The notes under the pieces: generated by a model
Databases searched by the model: none
Told to the model about the DNA's origin: nothing
What the model saw: the letters and a program-made list of their open reading frames with translations, nothing else
Program-made: the position numbers and the translations under genes
Shown: in pieces, positions 9,100-19,441 of the stretch
Layout of the letters: each line of letters starts with the position of its first letter
Numbering within the stretch: the stretch's first letter is position 1
NCBI GenBank assembly: GCA_018136815.1
Contig: CM030934.1
Coordinates: 714,979 to 778,978, forward strand
DNA length: 64,000 nucleotides
Direction of reading: 5' to 3'
DNA from: Isochrysis galbana
Lineage: Eukaryota > Haptophyta > Isochrysidales > Isochrysidaceae

Positions 9100-9535
9100 A
9101 GTCTGTTATCGTATGGAGCACGACAAAGCGCCCTAGTCATGAACACGAAGCTATCTCTTATAGCACAAGCGCTCGACACAGCGGGACGACTTGCCTAATC
9201 GCGAGAACCTCGGCTGCGTACCGCTCACCATCTCACAGTTGCCCTCGGACATACTGGACCGCAGCTGCCCGACCCCTAATAACTAATAACCCTAACACAA
9301 AGAGAGAACACGCAACAACCGGTAGCCCGATGGCGCAAGAGGAAAGAGTAAGACAGGCCATCGGGAACCGGCACACACCGTCTGCCACTGGAAACCTCTT
9401 ACACCCAGCCACTAGGTAGAGCACGAGGGGACGAGCCGCAAGGCAGGTAGAGGGGGGATAAGGGAAGCGGGCGTGGCTGCATAGATGCTGTGCAGGGTCG
9501 CGCGCGCGGCGAGATTATTAAGAAGTTTTATTTTT
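9100..9535 (+). pseudogene. 5'-truncated LINE copy (end of ORF2 plus 3' tail)
   Basis: The codons before the TAA at 9196-9198 read NTKLSLIAQALDTAGRLA, matching the last residues of the LINE ORF2 ending at 35380 (DLGLVAEAIGLAERLA). Downstream, ACCGGTAGCCCGATGGCGC (9318), the GCACGAGGGG block (9421) and the tail ATTAAGAAGTTTTATTT (9517-9535) match the 35996-36250 element in the same order. Confidence 0.75.
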
Positions 9536-10155
9536 ATTCAGATCGACCCGCTTCCTTGGCGTTGCCTAGCCCGTAATACTACTCTTCTCCCTACTGGCTA
9601 CTGGCGGCAACACAACAGCACAAATTAAAACTACCAACTATGGTACATAGTACAGGCGATAGCACGCAGCATAGCGACCACGGTTGCTGCTGCCATTGCA
9701 GAAGAATGTGGAGCAGTGAGGGAGGCAGGTGGTGGCGAACGGCTACTCCCTCTCCGCACTCGGATGTCTGCAACAGCTGGTGTTGGGTGGAGGAACAGTC
9801 AGCAATGGCATGCCATCCACTTCACACGCGAAACGTCCAATCTCGGCGAGGGACTGACACGTACACGTCGTAGTCATTCCGATGTCATCGCGCTCCGGAT
9901 GGAGCAGACGCGATCCAGGCCGATTCAAGATGGCATGTACACATAGCATACGGCATGCAGGCCGGAGAAAGCTTGTTGCCACGAGGATAAAGGACCGCAC
10001 ATTGGACCGCTAGAAGGTTTGGACTACAGCCACACCGTGTGTAGGAAGCCGCACCTCGGCCTGATTTTTGAGTCTGGATGCCGCATGGAGCTGCATGTGA
10101 CAGCAGATTTCGGCACCCGCAGCGACGCTCCGGCTAGGAGCGCACCTCCCACATC
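9536..10155. other. intergenic, no gene seen
   Basis: Short frames on both strands without recognisable similarity; it lies between the LINE tail and the 3' end of the GH5 gene. Confidence 0.45.
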
Positions 10156-12714
10156 TCAAAGGTCGTAGTTTACGGAGGAGAGACCTCTACTTTTGCTCAA
10201 CGGAGCAGGAGCCGGCCGCGCACGAAGATCAAGCTCGAGGCCGTCCTCATCATCATCGGGCAGGCGCATCGCGCCCTTGGCATGCTTCGCCTGTCGTGAG
10301 ATGAAGCTGAAGCCCATGGCTCTGCCATGGGCTGACGATGATGGCGGCGCATCATCTGTGTCGTCCAACGCGAGATCCATGGGGTGAACTATTCGGCGCG
10401 GCGGACGCGAATGATTCTGCCGTAAATGTTTGCGCTTCGCCATGAACTTGGGCCCAAGACCCATGCACCCGGTTCCCAACATCACCCCCATGGAGCCGCA
10501 AGTGAGTATGATCAAAATGCCGGCAAATATGGGCGCCCCCGCGGCGGGATCATCCGCAAGGTCCATCCCTGTGCTCGTTGCGCCGTTCGGAGAGGGCGTA
10601 GCTGAGGGCGTGTCGCCTTCTGCACCGGCGTGTTCTGTAGATCCAGGCTGAGAGCCTTGGGCCGGTGAAGGCGATACCGGGGCTGAGGCAGAGCACGCTT
10701 GGCGCTCCACCTCAGCAGTGCACACCCCCTCCACAAATTCGCACCGCTTCAACTCGACGGTGTCGAGGTTTGGGACTTGGAAGTATCGCGTGACGCATTG
10801 GGCCGGGTCACCGTTGAAGTGACCACAATAGAAACACGGACCTCCGGCTTCGAATGTCTCCATGTCGGCACGCCCACTGTCCGTGCAACCGGCAAGCGTG
10901 TTCGTCATTGTGCACGCAAAGTGGCAAGGAGTGCCCGGCTTCCAGCGGCACCCTGGCGGCGGCGGCGGCGATGGCGGCAGAAGAGACGCAACATCGGTGC
11001 TAGGCAGCAAGGAGAGGGCCTCAAGCTTGTCGGTATTGGGGGTTCTCCAGTCATCCTTCAAGAGTCCGCCTTGCTGCCACGTTGGGTTGAGCGCGACGTA
11101 GAAGACGCCAACGCGCTGAGTCTGGAAGAAGGATACGGCCTTCTCATGCCACTGCCGATCGGCACCTGAAGCGCAGCTGCCACCCATTTGTCCGACAACA
11201 AACGGCGTGGTCGAGGGCTTACGCGCGTTCAGGAAGTGTTGGTTCCAGATGCTGGGCATGTTGTCCGGGAAGCCCTCCTCGCGACGGAAGTAATGATGCT
11301 CATAGACGCTAGGTCCGTACGTGTGCGGCGCGTACACCAACTTGCTCGGGATGCTCAGGGCAATGGGGTGCTTGATCGCACCCCAAAGGTTCTCGCCCCA
11401 CCAGTAACCTTTGCTCGCCCCCCCGTCGCCTGTGGCGCCCATGTAAATACCCTGGACGAAGATAAGCCATCGACCGCACTGATTCAGCACGTGATTTCCA
11501 ACACGTGTGGCCCCCTTGTCCCAGTCCGTCCGTGGATCGTTCTTTGCCCATGTCGCTTTGTGCGGCTCGTTCATCAAGTCGGCGGCCACGACATTCCACT
11601 TGCCACAAAGCGCTTGTGCAAGCCTGCTCCAGCTGTCTTGCGTGGCAGCCTCATCGAGGGCGCCGTGCTCCTCATACCAGAGCCCGTTGCCAGGAAAGGC
11701 GTCAGCAGAGAGACGGTCGCACGCAAGGACTACAAGGATGTTGTGCTTGGCTGCCGCGTCTGCAATGGCCTGGAGCATCTCCAAGTACCGCACTGGAGTG
11801 CCGGTATGCACATTGATGAGCTCAGGATTGAGAATGGGGCTGAAAGAGGTCAACGGAATAAAGCTATTCTGGCGGACAGCTTTGTGATTGAAGGGAAGTC
11901 GCAGGGCATTGAAGTTGTTTTGCGCGAGGAAGTTGAAGTAGAAGTCCATGGGAGCTCTATCGAGCCCCTCAGGGACAACGTGCTCGCTCTCTGGTCCAAA
12001 CCAAGCAGCACCCTGACATGGCAGAGGGCGAGGAGGTGTTCAGTATAACGCCTAGCCACCACGCAACGCAAAGCCCAAAGTCGTACGTTGACACACGCTT
12101 CAGAGATGGCGAGGAGGTCCTGATTCTTTCTCTGTCAATCTATCCCTATCTGCACTCGCCCCTCAATACCTCTCCCCCTCTTGCTCTTCCCCAGTCCCCC
12201 CCCCCTCTCCCCCTCCTGCTCCTCCTCTCCCCCTCCTCCCTCCCTTCTCTCGCCCCCCCCCCCCCCCCCTCGTTCCCTCTCCCTCTCCCATCTACCTCCC
12301 TTCTCCTTCTCCCTCCTCCCTCTCCCTCGCATCCCCCTCGCATTCCCCTCGTCTTCCCTCGTCTTCCCTTCACCCCTCGCCCTCCCTACCTCTCCCAAAT
12401 CATCCCCACCATACTTCTACCCTTGCCGCAATTCTCTCATACTTTCCCCTCCCCTCCCCTCCACTCCCCTCCCCACCCTACCCTACCCTACCCTACCCTC
12501 CCCCTCCCCCCTCTCCCCTTCCCCCTCTCACCTTGAAGGAGAATGGGTGTGAGTTGGCGAGGATCTGGCCGTCGGCACCGCGGAAGTCGATCGCCGCCAT
12601 GATGGGCAGGTCAGCGGACGCGCGCCCCGCCTTGCACATCATCAGCGCCACGCGCAGAGCCATGCTCATCGTGACGCGCCGGCGGCGGCCAGCAGAGGAG
12701 GGGCCGCCCGCCAT
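10156..12714 (-). CDS. GH5-family (cellulase-like) membrane-anchored protein, 2 exons
   Basis: Deduced exons 12714-12532 and 12012-10156 (679 aa). The donor is AAG|GTGAGA, the acceptor GTCAG|GGT, both phase 0; together they restore the GH5 start ...PFSFK|GAAWFGPE. Exon 1 gives a hydrophobic signal region. The GH5 order is clear: NALRLPFN, LMNEPH (acid/base Glu at residue 210), APHTYG, then PFVVGQMGG, where the nucleophile Glu is Gln336 (CAA at 11190-11188), then LNPTWQQGGLLKDDW, where the usual Trp before LNP region is Val-Ala. After about residue 410 come a Cys-rich region, a Ser/Pro stalk, one membrane segment (GAPIFAGILIILTCGSMGVM) and a basic tail. Family function is beta-1,4-glucan hydrolysis. 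With the Gln substitution it may be a catalytically weak or carbohydrate-binding pseudoenzyme at the cell surface. Confidence 0.82.
12013..12531 (-). other. 519-bp strand-asymmetric intron of the GH5 gene
   Basis: The plus strand is almost entirely C/T from about 12120 to 12530, so the transcript would carry a G/A-rich intron. It is bounded by GTGAGA (donor) and CAG (acceptor). Confidence 0.75.
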
Positions 12715-12718
12715 CGCG

Positions 12719-12895
<177 letters not shown>

Positions 12896-13489
12896 GTCGA
12901 TTGAGATGGAAAGAGTAGTAGAGTCTATGTATTGAGGGTTCAATGGCAGAGGAGAGAGAGTCAGAAGAGTAGAATTCCAGAATTCCACGGAGGTAAGGGA
13001 GAGGGATTATAAGAGGCCGACTATGTATTCATATATTCCTTGGCGCAGACTGCCCGCCGTACGCCGACAGCTCCTTTACCTTTTTACCATGAGCCATGAG
13101 CCATAAGCCATGAGCTCCTTACTGCCGAAGTGTTTGATCCACCCGTATGGTGGTCCGTGAATAGACAATATACAGTGTTGTGTAGATCAATGAGAACATC
13201 GTGCGGCTAGCGGCTAGCACTCGTGACGGCGGTTCAGTGACGCTAGACAAGGCCGACGTTGCCTGCCACAAGCACAGTAGAACTGAGATATCTACAACAA
13301 TACACGACTTAGGATTAAACACTCGCCCCACAGCGACATCGCTAAACAATTAGGCGTCTTCATTCAACAGGTTACGACTACGACGATGATAGGGCGGTCA
13401 AACAGGGCTTTTTAAGTACTAATAGGGGGGGTCGACATTTTTGACCGTGAGCGGAAAGCCCCGGCGAAAGCGGGTCGGAGGGTCTCCCG
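12896..13489. other. intergenic, no gene seen
   Basis: Holds a small tandem of ATGAGCCAT(A/G)AGCC (about 13088-13112) and, at 13113-13128, CTCCTTACTGCCGAAG, identical to 16 bases of the left end of the 28190-31040 element. No coding signal. Confidence 0.5.
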
Positions 13490-13640
13490 GTGACCAATTG
13501 GGCAGACCCATTGGCCATTGGCCATTGGCCATTGGGTCTGAGGGTAGGGTACGCGCCGCTCCTCCGCCGCGCCTGCCGCCGGCTTGCCTCCCTCCTCATT
13601 GCCCTCGGACCCTACCTGTGGGTCATGCCAATTCGTCACC
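13490..13640 (+). repeat. CCATTGG tandem and dispersed repeat shared with 57545-57612
   Basis: At 13508-13537, CCATTGGCCATTGGCCATT is a short direct repeat. From about 13565 the blocks GCCGCGCCTGCCGCCGGCTT, CCTCATTGCCCTC, GGACCCTA and CCAATTCGTCA recur in order at 57545-57612. Confidence 0.7.
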
Positions 13641-13699
13641 TATTGGCATTCATGCTGACAATTCCAATTCCGCTGCTCGCCGCCTAGATGTGAAAAACG

Positions 13700-14240
13700 G
13701 CGGGTGAGGTCTAGAAAGACATTAAAAACAGAAAACAGCTGTTTTGGGGAATCTCGAAAAAAAACAGTAAAAAACAGTGCGAAAAACAGTGGGGCCACAT
13801 ATACCACAGCCCACAGGGGGGCCTTTTCCCCCCGCGCGCGGAACGATCGCCTCCGCTTCCGCTCCTCCGCGTCCTGCGTCCTACGTCCTACGCATACGTA
13901 GGCCGCCGCCGCCGCTGCCCCCTCCCCTCCCCTCGGCCGATGGCGAGCCGCTATCGGTGTTCAACCCCAAGCCCACGCACGCGTCGCGATCCGCGCGCGT
14001 GCTGGTGGTGGTGGTCGCGGTCCCGCGCGCACGCCGCGCTCGCGCCCGCCTGGTCCCGCGCGCACGCCTGGTCCCGCGCGCACGTCGCGCTCGCGCGCGC
14101 CGCGCGCGGGCGGCCCCGCGGCCCCCAGCCCCAGCCCCGCTCTAATAAACAGTGGCAAAAACGGAGGGCGTTTGAAAAACAGTGAAAAACACTGTTTTTG
14201 GCCTCCGATTAAAACACCGTTTCTGTCTTTCACAACTAGC
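13700..14240 (+). repeat. region with clustered AAAAACAGT motifs and a dispersed block shared with 27805-27885
   Basis: AAAAACAG(T) occurs repeatedly at 13725-13795 and 14145-14200, flanking a very GC-rich segment (13810-14140). The end block GAGGGCGTTTGAAAAACAGT ... TTTTGGCCTCCGATTAAAACACCGTTTCT is matched in order by GAGGGCGCTTGAAACATGGT ... TTTTGGCCTACGTATTAACACGG at 27803-27870. It is probably a non-coding mobile repeat; the GC-rich centre has no believable protein. Confidence 0.55.
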
Positions 14241-14319
14241 AACTAGGGCTGCTCGTGACTCGAGCTTAAGAATCCTGGGGTCACCGCTCGCAATCGCCAT
14301 TATCCATTATGAGCGTTGG

Positions 14320-14971
14320 TAGCCCGGTCACTCACTATGGGGGTGCGGAGGGCACCAACTACAATGAGCAAATGAGGGTCTAAATAAGCTCCCTATGGGT
14401 TCAGATAGCATGGATCAGCAAAAAAAAATCGGGGTTCTCCGGCGAAATTTTTGAAAAATACCGCATTTCAGGCCTTCGAAGACGGCGACGAGAAATACTG
14501 TCGGCCCCCCCTCCGGTATATTTTAGTGAGGCCCTTTATGCGAAGCACAAACATCGAATAGCAAGGAAATTTTTGACGCCGGCTCACTAAGTTCACAAGG
14601 CCTACTTCTATGCACACTGGACTATAAGTCATACTCTTTATCTTCGACTTCAATATGTACTAAAGTGTCACAAAACTCAAGACGCTCACGTAAACCGCTC
14701 GTCGCCGAGGGCTAGAGCGGCTAACTTGGCACCACTACCGGGCAAGCCGCACGGGTTTTTTTCATCTACTTCTACTAATGACCGCGCAGAGCGTTACATC
14801 AAAAAATGCTGCTTGAGTGGCCGAGCCAATTGCCCTCTCCACTCTTGCACACCTTGTCGAATATCGGCCTTGGGAGGGAGTTGGCGGGGCAGGTAGGGGG
14901 GGACCCTAAGGAATCCTTGGACACCCAGGGGAGGTGGGAAATAGTGGTTAAAATGAGTGAGTGACCGGGCT
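14320..14971 (+). mobile_element. hAT-like MITE with terminal inverted repeats and 7-8-bp target duplication
   Basis: The left end TAGCCCGGTCACTCACT at 14320 is inverted as AGTGAGTGACCGGGCT(A) ending at 14971/14972. AGCGTTGG flanks both sides (14312-14319 and 14972-14979; one A is shared with the terminus, so the duplication is 7 or 8 bp). TA-starting short TIRs with 8-bp duplications are typical of hAT elements. About 650 bp, with no transposase, hence non-autonomous. A second left-end copy is at 22999-23095. Confidence 0.8.
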
Positions 14972-15281
14972 AGCGTTGGTTACTGTGTTACTGTATATGT
15001 TACCCCCCAGGAGCCAACGCCCAACGATAGCTATCGGGGGCCCCCGATAGCTATCGGGGGGAAATTTTTTCCCGATCGCCAACAGCCCCCCCGAGAGCTA
15101 CCGGGGGACCGAGAAAATCCCCCGAGAGCTATCGGGGGATTTTTTATGCCCCGGGGAGCTATCGCGTTTTAAGGCGGGCCCCCGTTTGCTATCGGGGGCG
15201 AAAGATTGCCCCCGTTTGCTATCGGGGGGAAACGACGGCCCCCAGTAGCTATCGGGGGGCCGTCCTCGAGCCCCCAGGCGC

Positions 15282-15816
<535 letters not shown>

Positions 15817-15854
15817 GGAGGTTATGCTGTTAAATTAAAAAAGGAATGATCGTA

Positions 15855-16125
15855 GAAATAATTTTAATCAGTTAAATAAAATATTTTTATGAAGATATAC
15901 TTTTCAATTAATTATTCGGATGATAAAAAATCAAAAACGGAATGAGCTAATTAAATATAATTTATAATATTATTTTTTACGAAAATATACTTTTCAATGA
16001 ATTATTCGAATAAAAATCAAAAACGGAATTAGCGTATGGATAATTTTAGTAAATTAATTATAATTCATTATAATATTTTTAATGAAAATACACTTTTCAA
16101 TGAATTATTCAAATTAAAGTTTAGT
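15855..16125 (+). repeat. AT-rich degenerate tandem repeat, ~90-103-bp spacing
   Basis: ATA(T/C)ACTTTTCAAT(T/G)A.ATTATTC(G/A) occurs at 15895, 15985 and 16088, preceded by (T)TTTTTA(T/C)GAA. The first two copies are followed by ATAAAAA(A)TCAAAAACGGAAT; in the third this block is missing. Only 8 of 60 bases at 15961-16020 are G or C, in strong contrast to the GC-rich surroundings. Confidence 0.8.
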
Positions 16126-16891
16126 GAAGTAATAGTAATAAAATTATTATTTGGTGACAATAAATTTGATCCTTAAAAATGTTGAATTTGAATTAAAAAA
16201 TATAACTTGATAGTAATTATATTAGTAAACCTTAGATTAAAATGATGACTTATAGTCATAGCATCGTTTGAATAAACACATAATAGTAAATTTTATTTGG
16301 TTTTTTGTGGTTTTTATTTATTTTAAATATTCTTAATATTAATATTTAACTTGACGAGATCAAAATGAAAATGACCGATATTTAATTTTACTTGAATTTT
16401 GGGTTAGATTTTTTAATTTTACTATTTTTATATCACGTCTTTAATAATCTTTAATTTAATTACCATTTTGTACTTATACATCATATTTTAATATTAATCC
16501 TAGTAACTTTATGTCATTTCTAAAACTGTTAGCTGTTAGATACTCTAAGTTTTACAAACTATTTTTATGGGGGAGAAAGAGAACAGAGAAAAATGGAGAA
16601 AGGAGAACAGCAGAGAATAGGAGGGGGAAAGAGAGAGAGAAGGAGAGCGAGCCAAAGAGAGGAGGAACCCCCCGTTTGCTATCGGGGGATTTCCTCTTCC
16701 CCCGATAGCTATCGGGGGGTCCGCTTACGGCACCCCCCAGGAGCTATCCCCCGATAGCTCTCGGGGGATTTTCTCGGTCCCCCGGTAGCTCTCGGGGGGG
16801 CTGTTGGCGATCGGGAAAAATTTCCCCCCGATAGCTATCGGGGGCCCCCGATAGCAATCGGGGGGCGTTGGCTCCTGGGGGGTAACATATA

Positions 16892-17577
16892 CGCTCGAGA
16901 ACAATATCTCCACTACAAGCTACAAGATATCACTTCCTATTTGGTATTTGGGTTGGTCTTGGACAAATGACTGCGGAGATATCTCCACCAAATGCCTCGA
17001 TAAGGAAAAGACAACCTTCTATCGTCACCGGGCTACACTTCTCAATTCCGATTGATGTATATGTGATGTTAGATGTTAGCCCTTCCAGTCTTCGGACTGA
17101 GTCCCGTCCTTCCTTGTTTTCAAGGCAGCATCAGTGTCATGCTGTGGGGGAGTGTCTGGAGTTTTGTATTAGAAGGGGCTCATAGTCCCCATGTGCCTTG
17201 GCGTACGCTTAATTAGTAGGTGTCCTCCGATCTCGTTCCCTCTTTGCTCTTTGCGTCGCTAAAACTAAGACCATGCGCTACACCTAGCCCTGTGCTCGTC
17301 TCGCTACTCGGTATGGGCCTGCCCACGGCTGTCCCACGCGCTCTACTCGAACAGAAACCTTCTCAAAAACCCTCTAAAGTATTGAACTTCGGTGGTTTTC
17401 CCACTTTCGACGGACGCGACCTGGTGACCTTATTAGACTGCTCTCTCGATTGTCTATCCACTATTTTCCCGTATCCTGTATCCTAAACTTCCAACTTTTC
17501 GCTTACTCTACTCTATCCATATTTATGAGGAGGAGGAGTCTGCTTTGCACACATAGCAGAGAGGTTCAGTGCCCGCG
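16892..17577. other. intergenic/upstream of the plastid protein gene, no gene seen
   Basis: No convincing frame. It probably contains the promoter and leader of the gene starting at 17578. Confidence 0.5.
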
Positions 17578-18222
17578 ATGGCGACGAGGGGGAGAGCCGT
17601 CGCCGCCTCGCTGCTTTGCGCGCTCTGCTGGACTGAGGGCTTGCGCGTGGGAGTGAGATGCGCGGGGCGCGGCGAGAGTCGGTGTGCCGCTCTCCAACTG
17701 CGCGGCGCCGATATTCCCGAGGTCGTGCTGGGCAAGGCTCGCCTTGCACTGGCGACCAAGCGGACAGTCGGCGACGAGGATGAGATGCGCATTCTCTGGC
17801 AGACCTTTAAGAAGTGCTACCCGAACGAGCAGATGGCGATCGAAGCCGCGGAAAAAAATTCAAATGTTTTCAACCCCCAGCTCAACTCGCCCACCAAGAT
17901 CAGCGGCACATTTGCGCAGCTCGTCCAGAGGTTTGGCAAAAAGGGAGCGCAGGACCTAATCATGCGCAACCCAGGCATACTTATCTGCTCGCCGCGATCC
18001 CTGGAGAAGGAGACCAACGAGTCGATCATCAAGGCGGCAGACCTGATCGAGACTCTCGACGCGAACAAACCACTCCTTCGCTTCATTGCTCGTACGACAG
18101 GGCTGTTCCTCATTGTGGCCATCACTTACGGCATCATTGCCAAGAACGCAGGACCGGACGTCGATGTAGGGCAGCTCATCTTTGATCGATACGTAGGTAC
18201 CTACATGGAATACCTGAAGTGA
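17578..18222 (+). CDS. plastid-targeted membrane protein of unknown function, 214 aa
   Basis: I choose the ATG at 17578 because it begins a signal peptide (basic MATRGR, then AVAASLLCALCW) followed after a GLRVG cleavage-like site by an Arg/Ala-rich transit-like stretch. That is the bipartite leader of secondary-plastid algae. The mature part (from about residue 55) is conserved-looking and soluble: LWQTFKKCYP, GKKGAQDLIMRNPGIL, CSPRSLE. It then has one membrane helix near the C terminus (FLIVAITYGIIA). The RNPGIL/CSPxSLE pattern recalls small proteins seen widely in chlorophyll-c algae, but I cannot name the family. Single exon; stop TGA at 18220-18222. Confidence 0.75.
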   Translation: MATRGRAVAASLLCALCWTEGLRVGVRCAGRGESRCAALQLRGADIPEVVLGKARLALATKRTVGDEDEMRILWQTFKKCYPNEQMAIEAAEKNSNVFNPQLNSPTKISGTFAQLVQRFGKKGAQDLIMRNPGILICSPRSLEKETNESIIKAADLIETLDANKPLLRFIARTTGLFLIVAITYGIIAKNAGPDVDVGQLIFDRYVGTYMEYLK

Positions 18223-18626
18223 GCGAAAAGAGCCCCTGCATTAGCTATTCTACCAACTGCAATGCAGTAAATAGCACATTCGACTCTCTGTCTAGAAGCT
18301 ATGGGTCCACTGTGTGCGTGTATTAGTGTACTATACTTCTTGCATCATAAATTCTAATTCTGACTGAACGATGGTTGTGTATGGGAGGAGAAATCAAATA
18401 TTGAATCGAAAGGTGAAGGTAAGCGTCAGCATGTGCGATTCGAAGTTTGAGGAGAGCCTCAAGGAGCGAGTCTGCTCTCGAGAGAATGAGACTTCGCATA
18501 GCCTTAGCGCCGAGTGCGAGTGCGGCGGCGGCGACGATCCTCCAGCCTCCGCATCAACATCCACTGATGGATAGACAAAAACTGTATAACATTGATACCG
18601 CACACGCGGCTGAGGACCTACTACTT
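18223..18626. other. intergenic, no gene seen
   Basis: 3' flank of the plastid protein gene; only short unrecognised frames. Confidence 0.45.
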
Positions 18627-19441
18627 TCACGCAGTTAACTTTCGAAATCCCCACTCGTCTTCTTCGCTCCGGCCGGTTCCGGAGTGTATTTGGAATCGAA
18701 CTTGGAGTGAGAGTGAGGCTACGGGATGGAAAGATGGGATGTGAAGGGCCTTGTGCTCGAAGTTAATCACGGTGACCGCCACCGTGTGGTCCTCGCGCGG
18801 AAACTCCACTTGAGGGCGAACGAGTGGTGGGTTCTCTAAGGCATCGCGGACAGGGAGACGGTCCACTAGTCCACTAGCATCGCGTAGCCTTCGTGTTCTC
18901 GTAGGGCTAGGGGGACGCGAACATAAAACGTGGCCCGATGCAACGCCGGGATCGTGACCGCATCCTGGGTGTATAGGAGGTACTCGGAGCCACATGACGC
19001 CGGCGCTTTGGCGGCGAATTCATCGGCGGTATTGAAGAGCGGCTCGGGGGCTAGGCTGGCGCCGGTTTCGTGGGCGGCGGCGCTCCTGAAGAAGTCGGTG
19101 GTGATCGGGTTCGTGGACGAGGTGCTGACCAGGGCACAGGTCCCTTTCGCGGGATACGCAGCTATCGGAGATGTCGAAACTCGGAACGTGGGTGGCGTGG
19201 AGTCGTTGGGGACGTTATCTTTCGAGGCGCGTGCAGCCGCCGACGGAGTGTCTAGACCGGACGACCGGACCGAGAGAAGACGCGCGGGGGGGGGGGGGGG
19301 GGGAGAAGAGAACACGCGGGAAAAGAAAGGGATGACAGTGGGCGGAAAACACTCAGTGGGAACGGGGAGAGAGGGAAGGAGAGACGAGGCGAGAAGCGGG
19401 AAAGAGGGACGTGAGGGGACGATCCTATCGGGAGCGGGCAA
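18627..19441 (-). pseudogene. beta-barrel (weakly dUTPase-like) protein, broken by an 8-bp tandem duplication
   Basis: The frame from 19441 runs through a Pro/Ser-rich N-terminal part into SGLDTPS, SEYLLYTQDAVTIPALHRATFYVRVPL and EGYAMLVD, then hits TAG at 18868-18866. The same protein continues in another frame as RLPVRDALENPPLVRPQVEF, then EDHTVAVTVINFEHKALHIP, to 18627. The shift is caused by GTCCACTA repeated exactly twice at 18861-18876; removing one copy restores the frame. The order of strands loosely recalls a dUTPase-type jelly roll, but none of the catalytic motifs is recognisable, so the assignment is weak. A second, shorter relative is at 63596-63910. Confidence 0.55.

Noticed and set aside
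10193..12048. Several plus-strand frames of up to 286 codons across the GH5 gene
   Set aside because: Shadows of the minus-strand exon; no independent motif.
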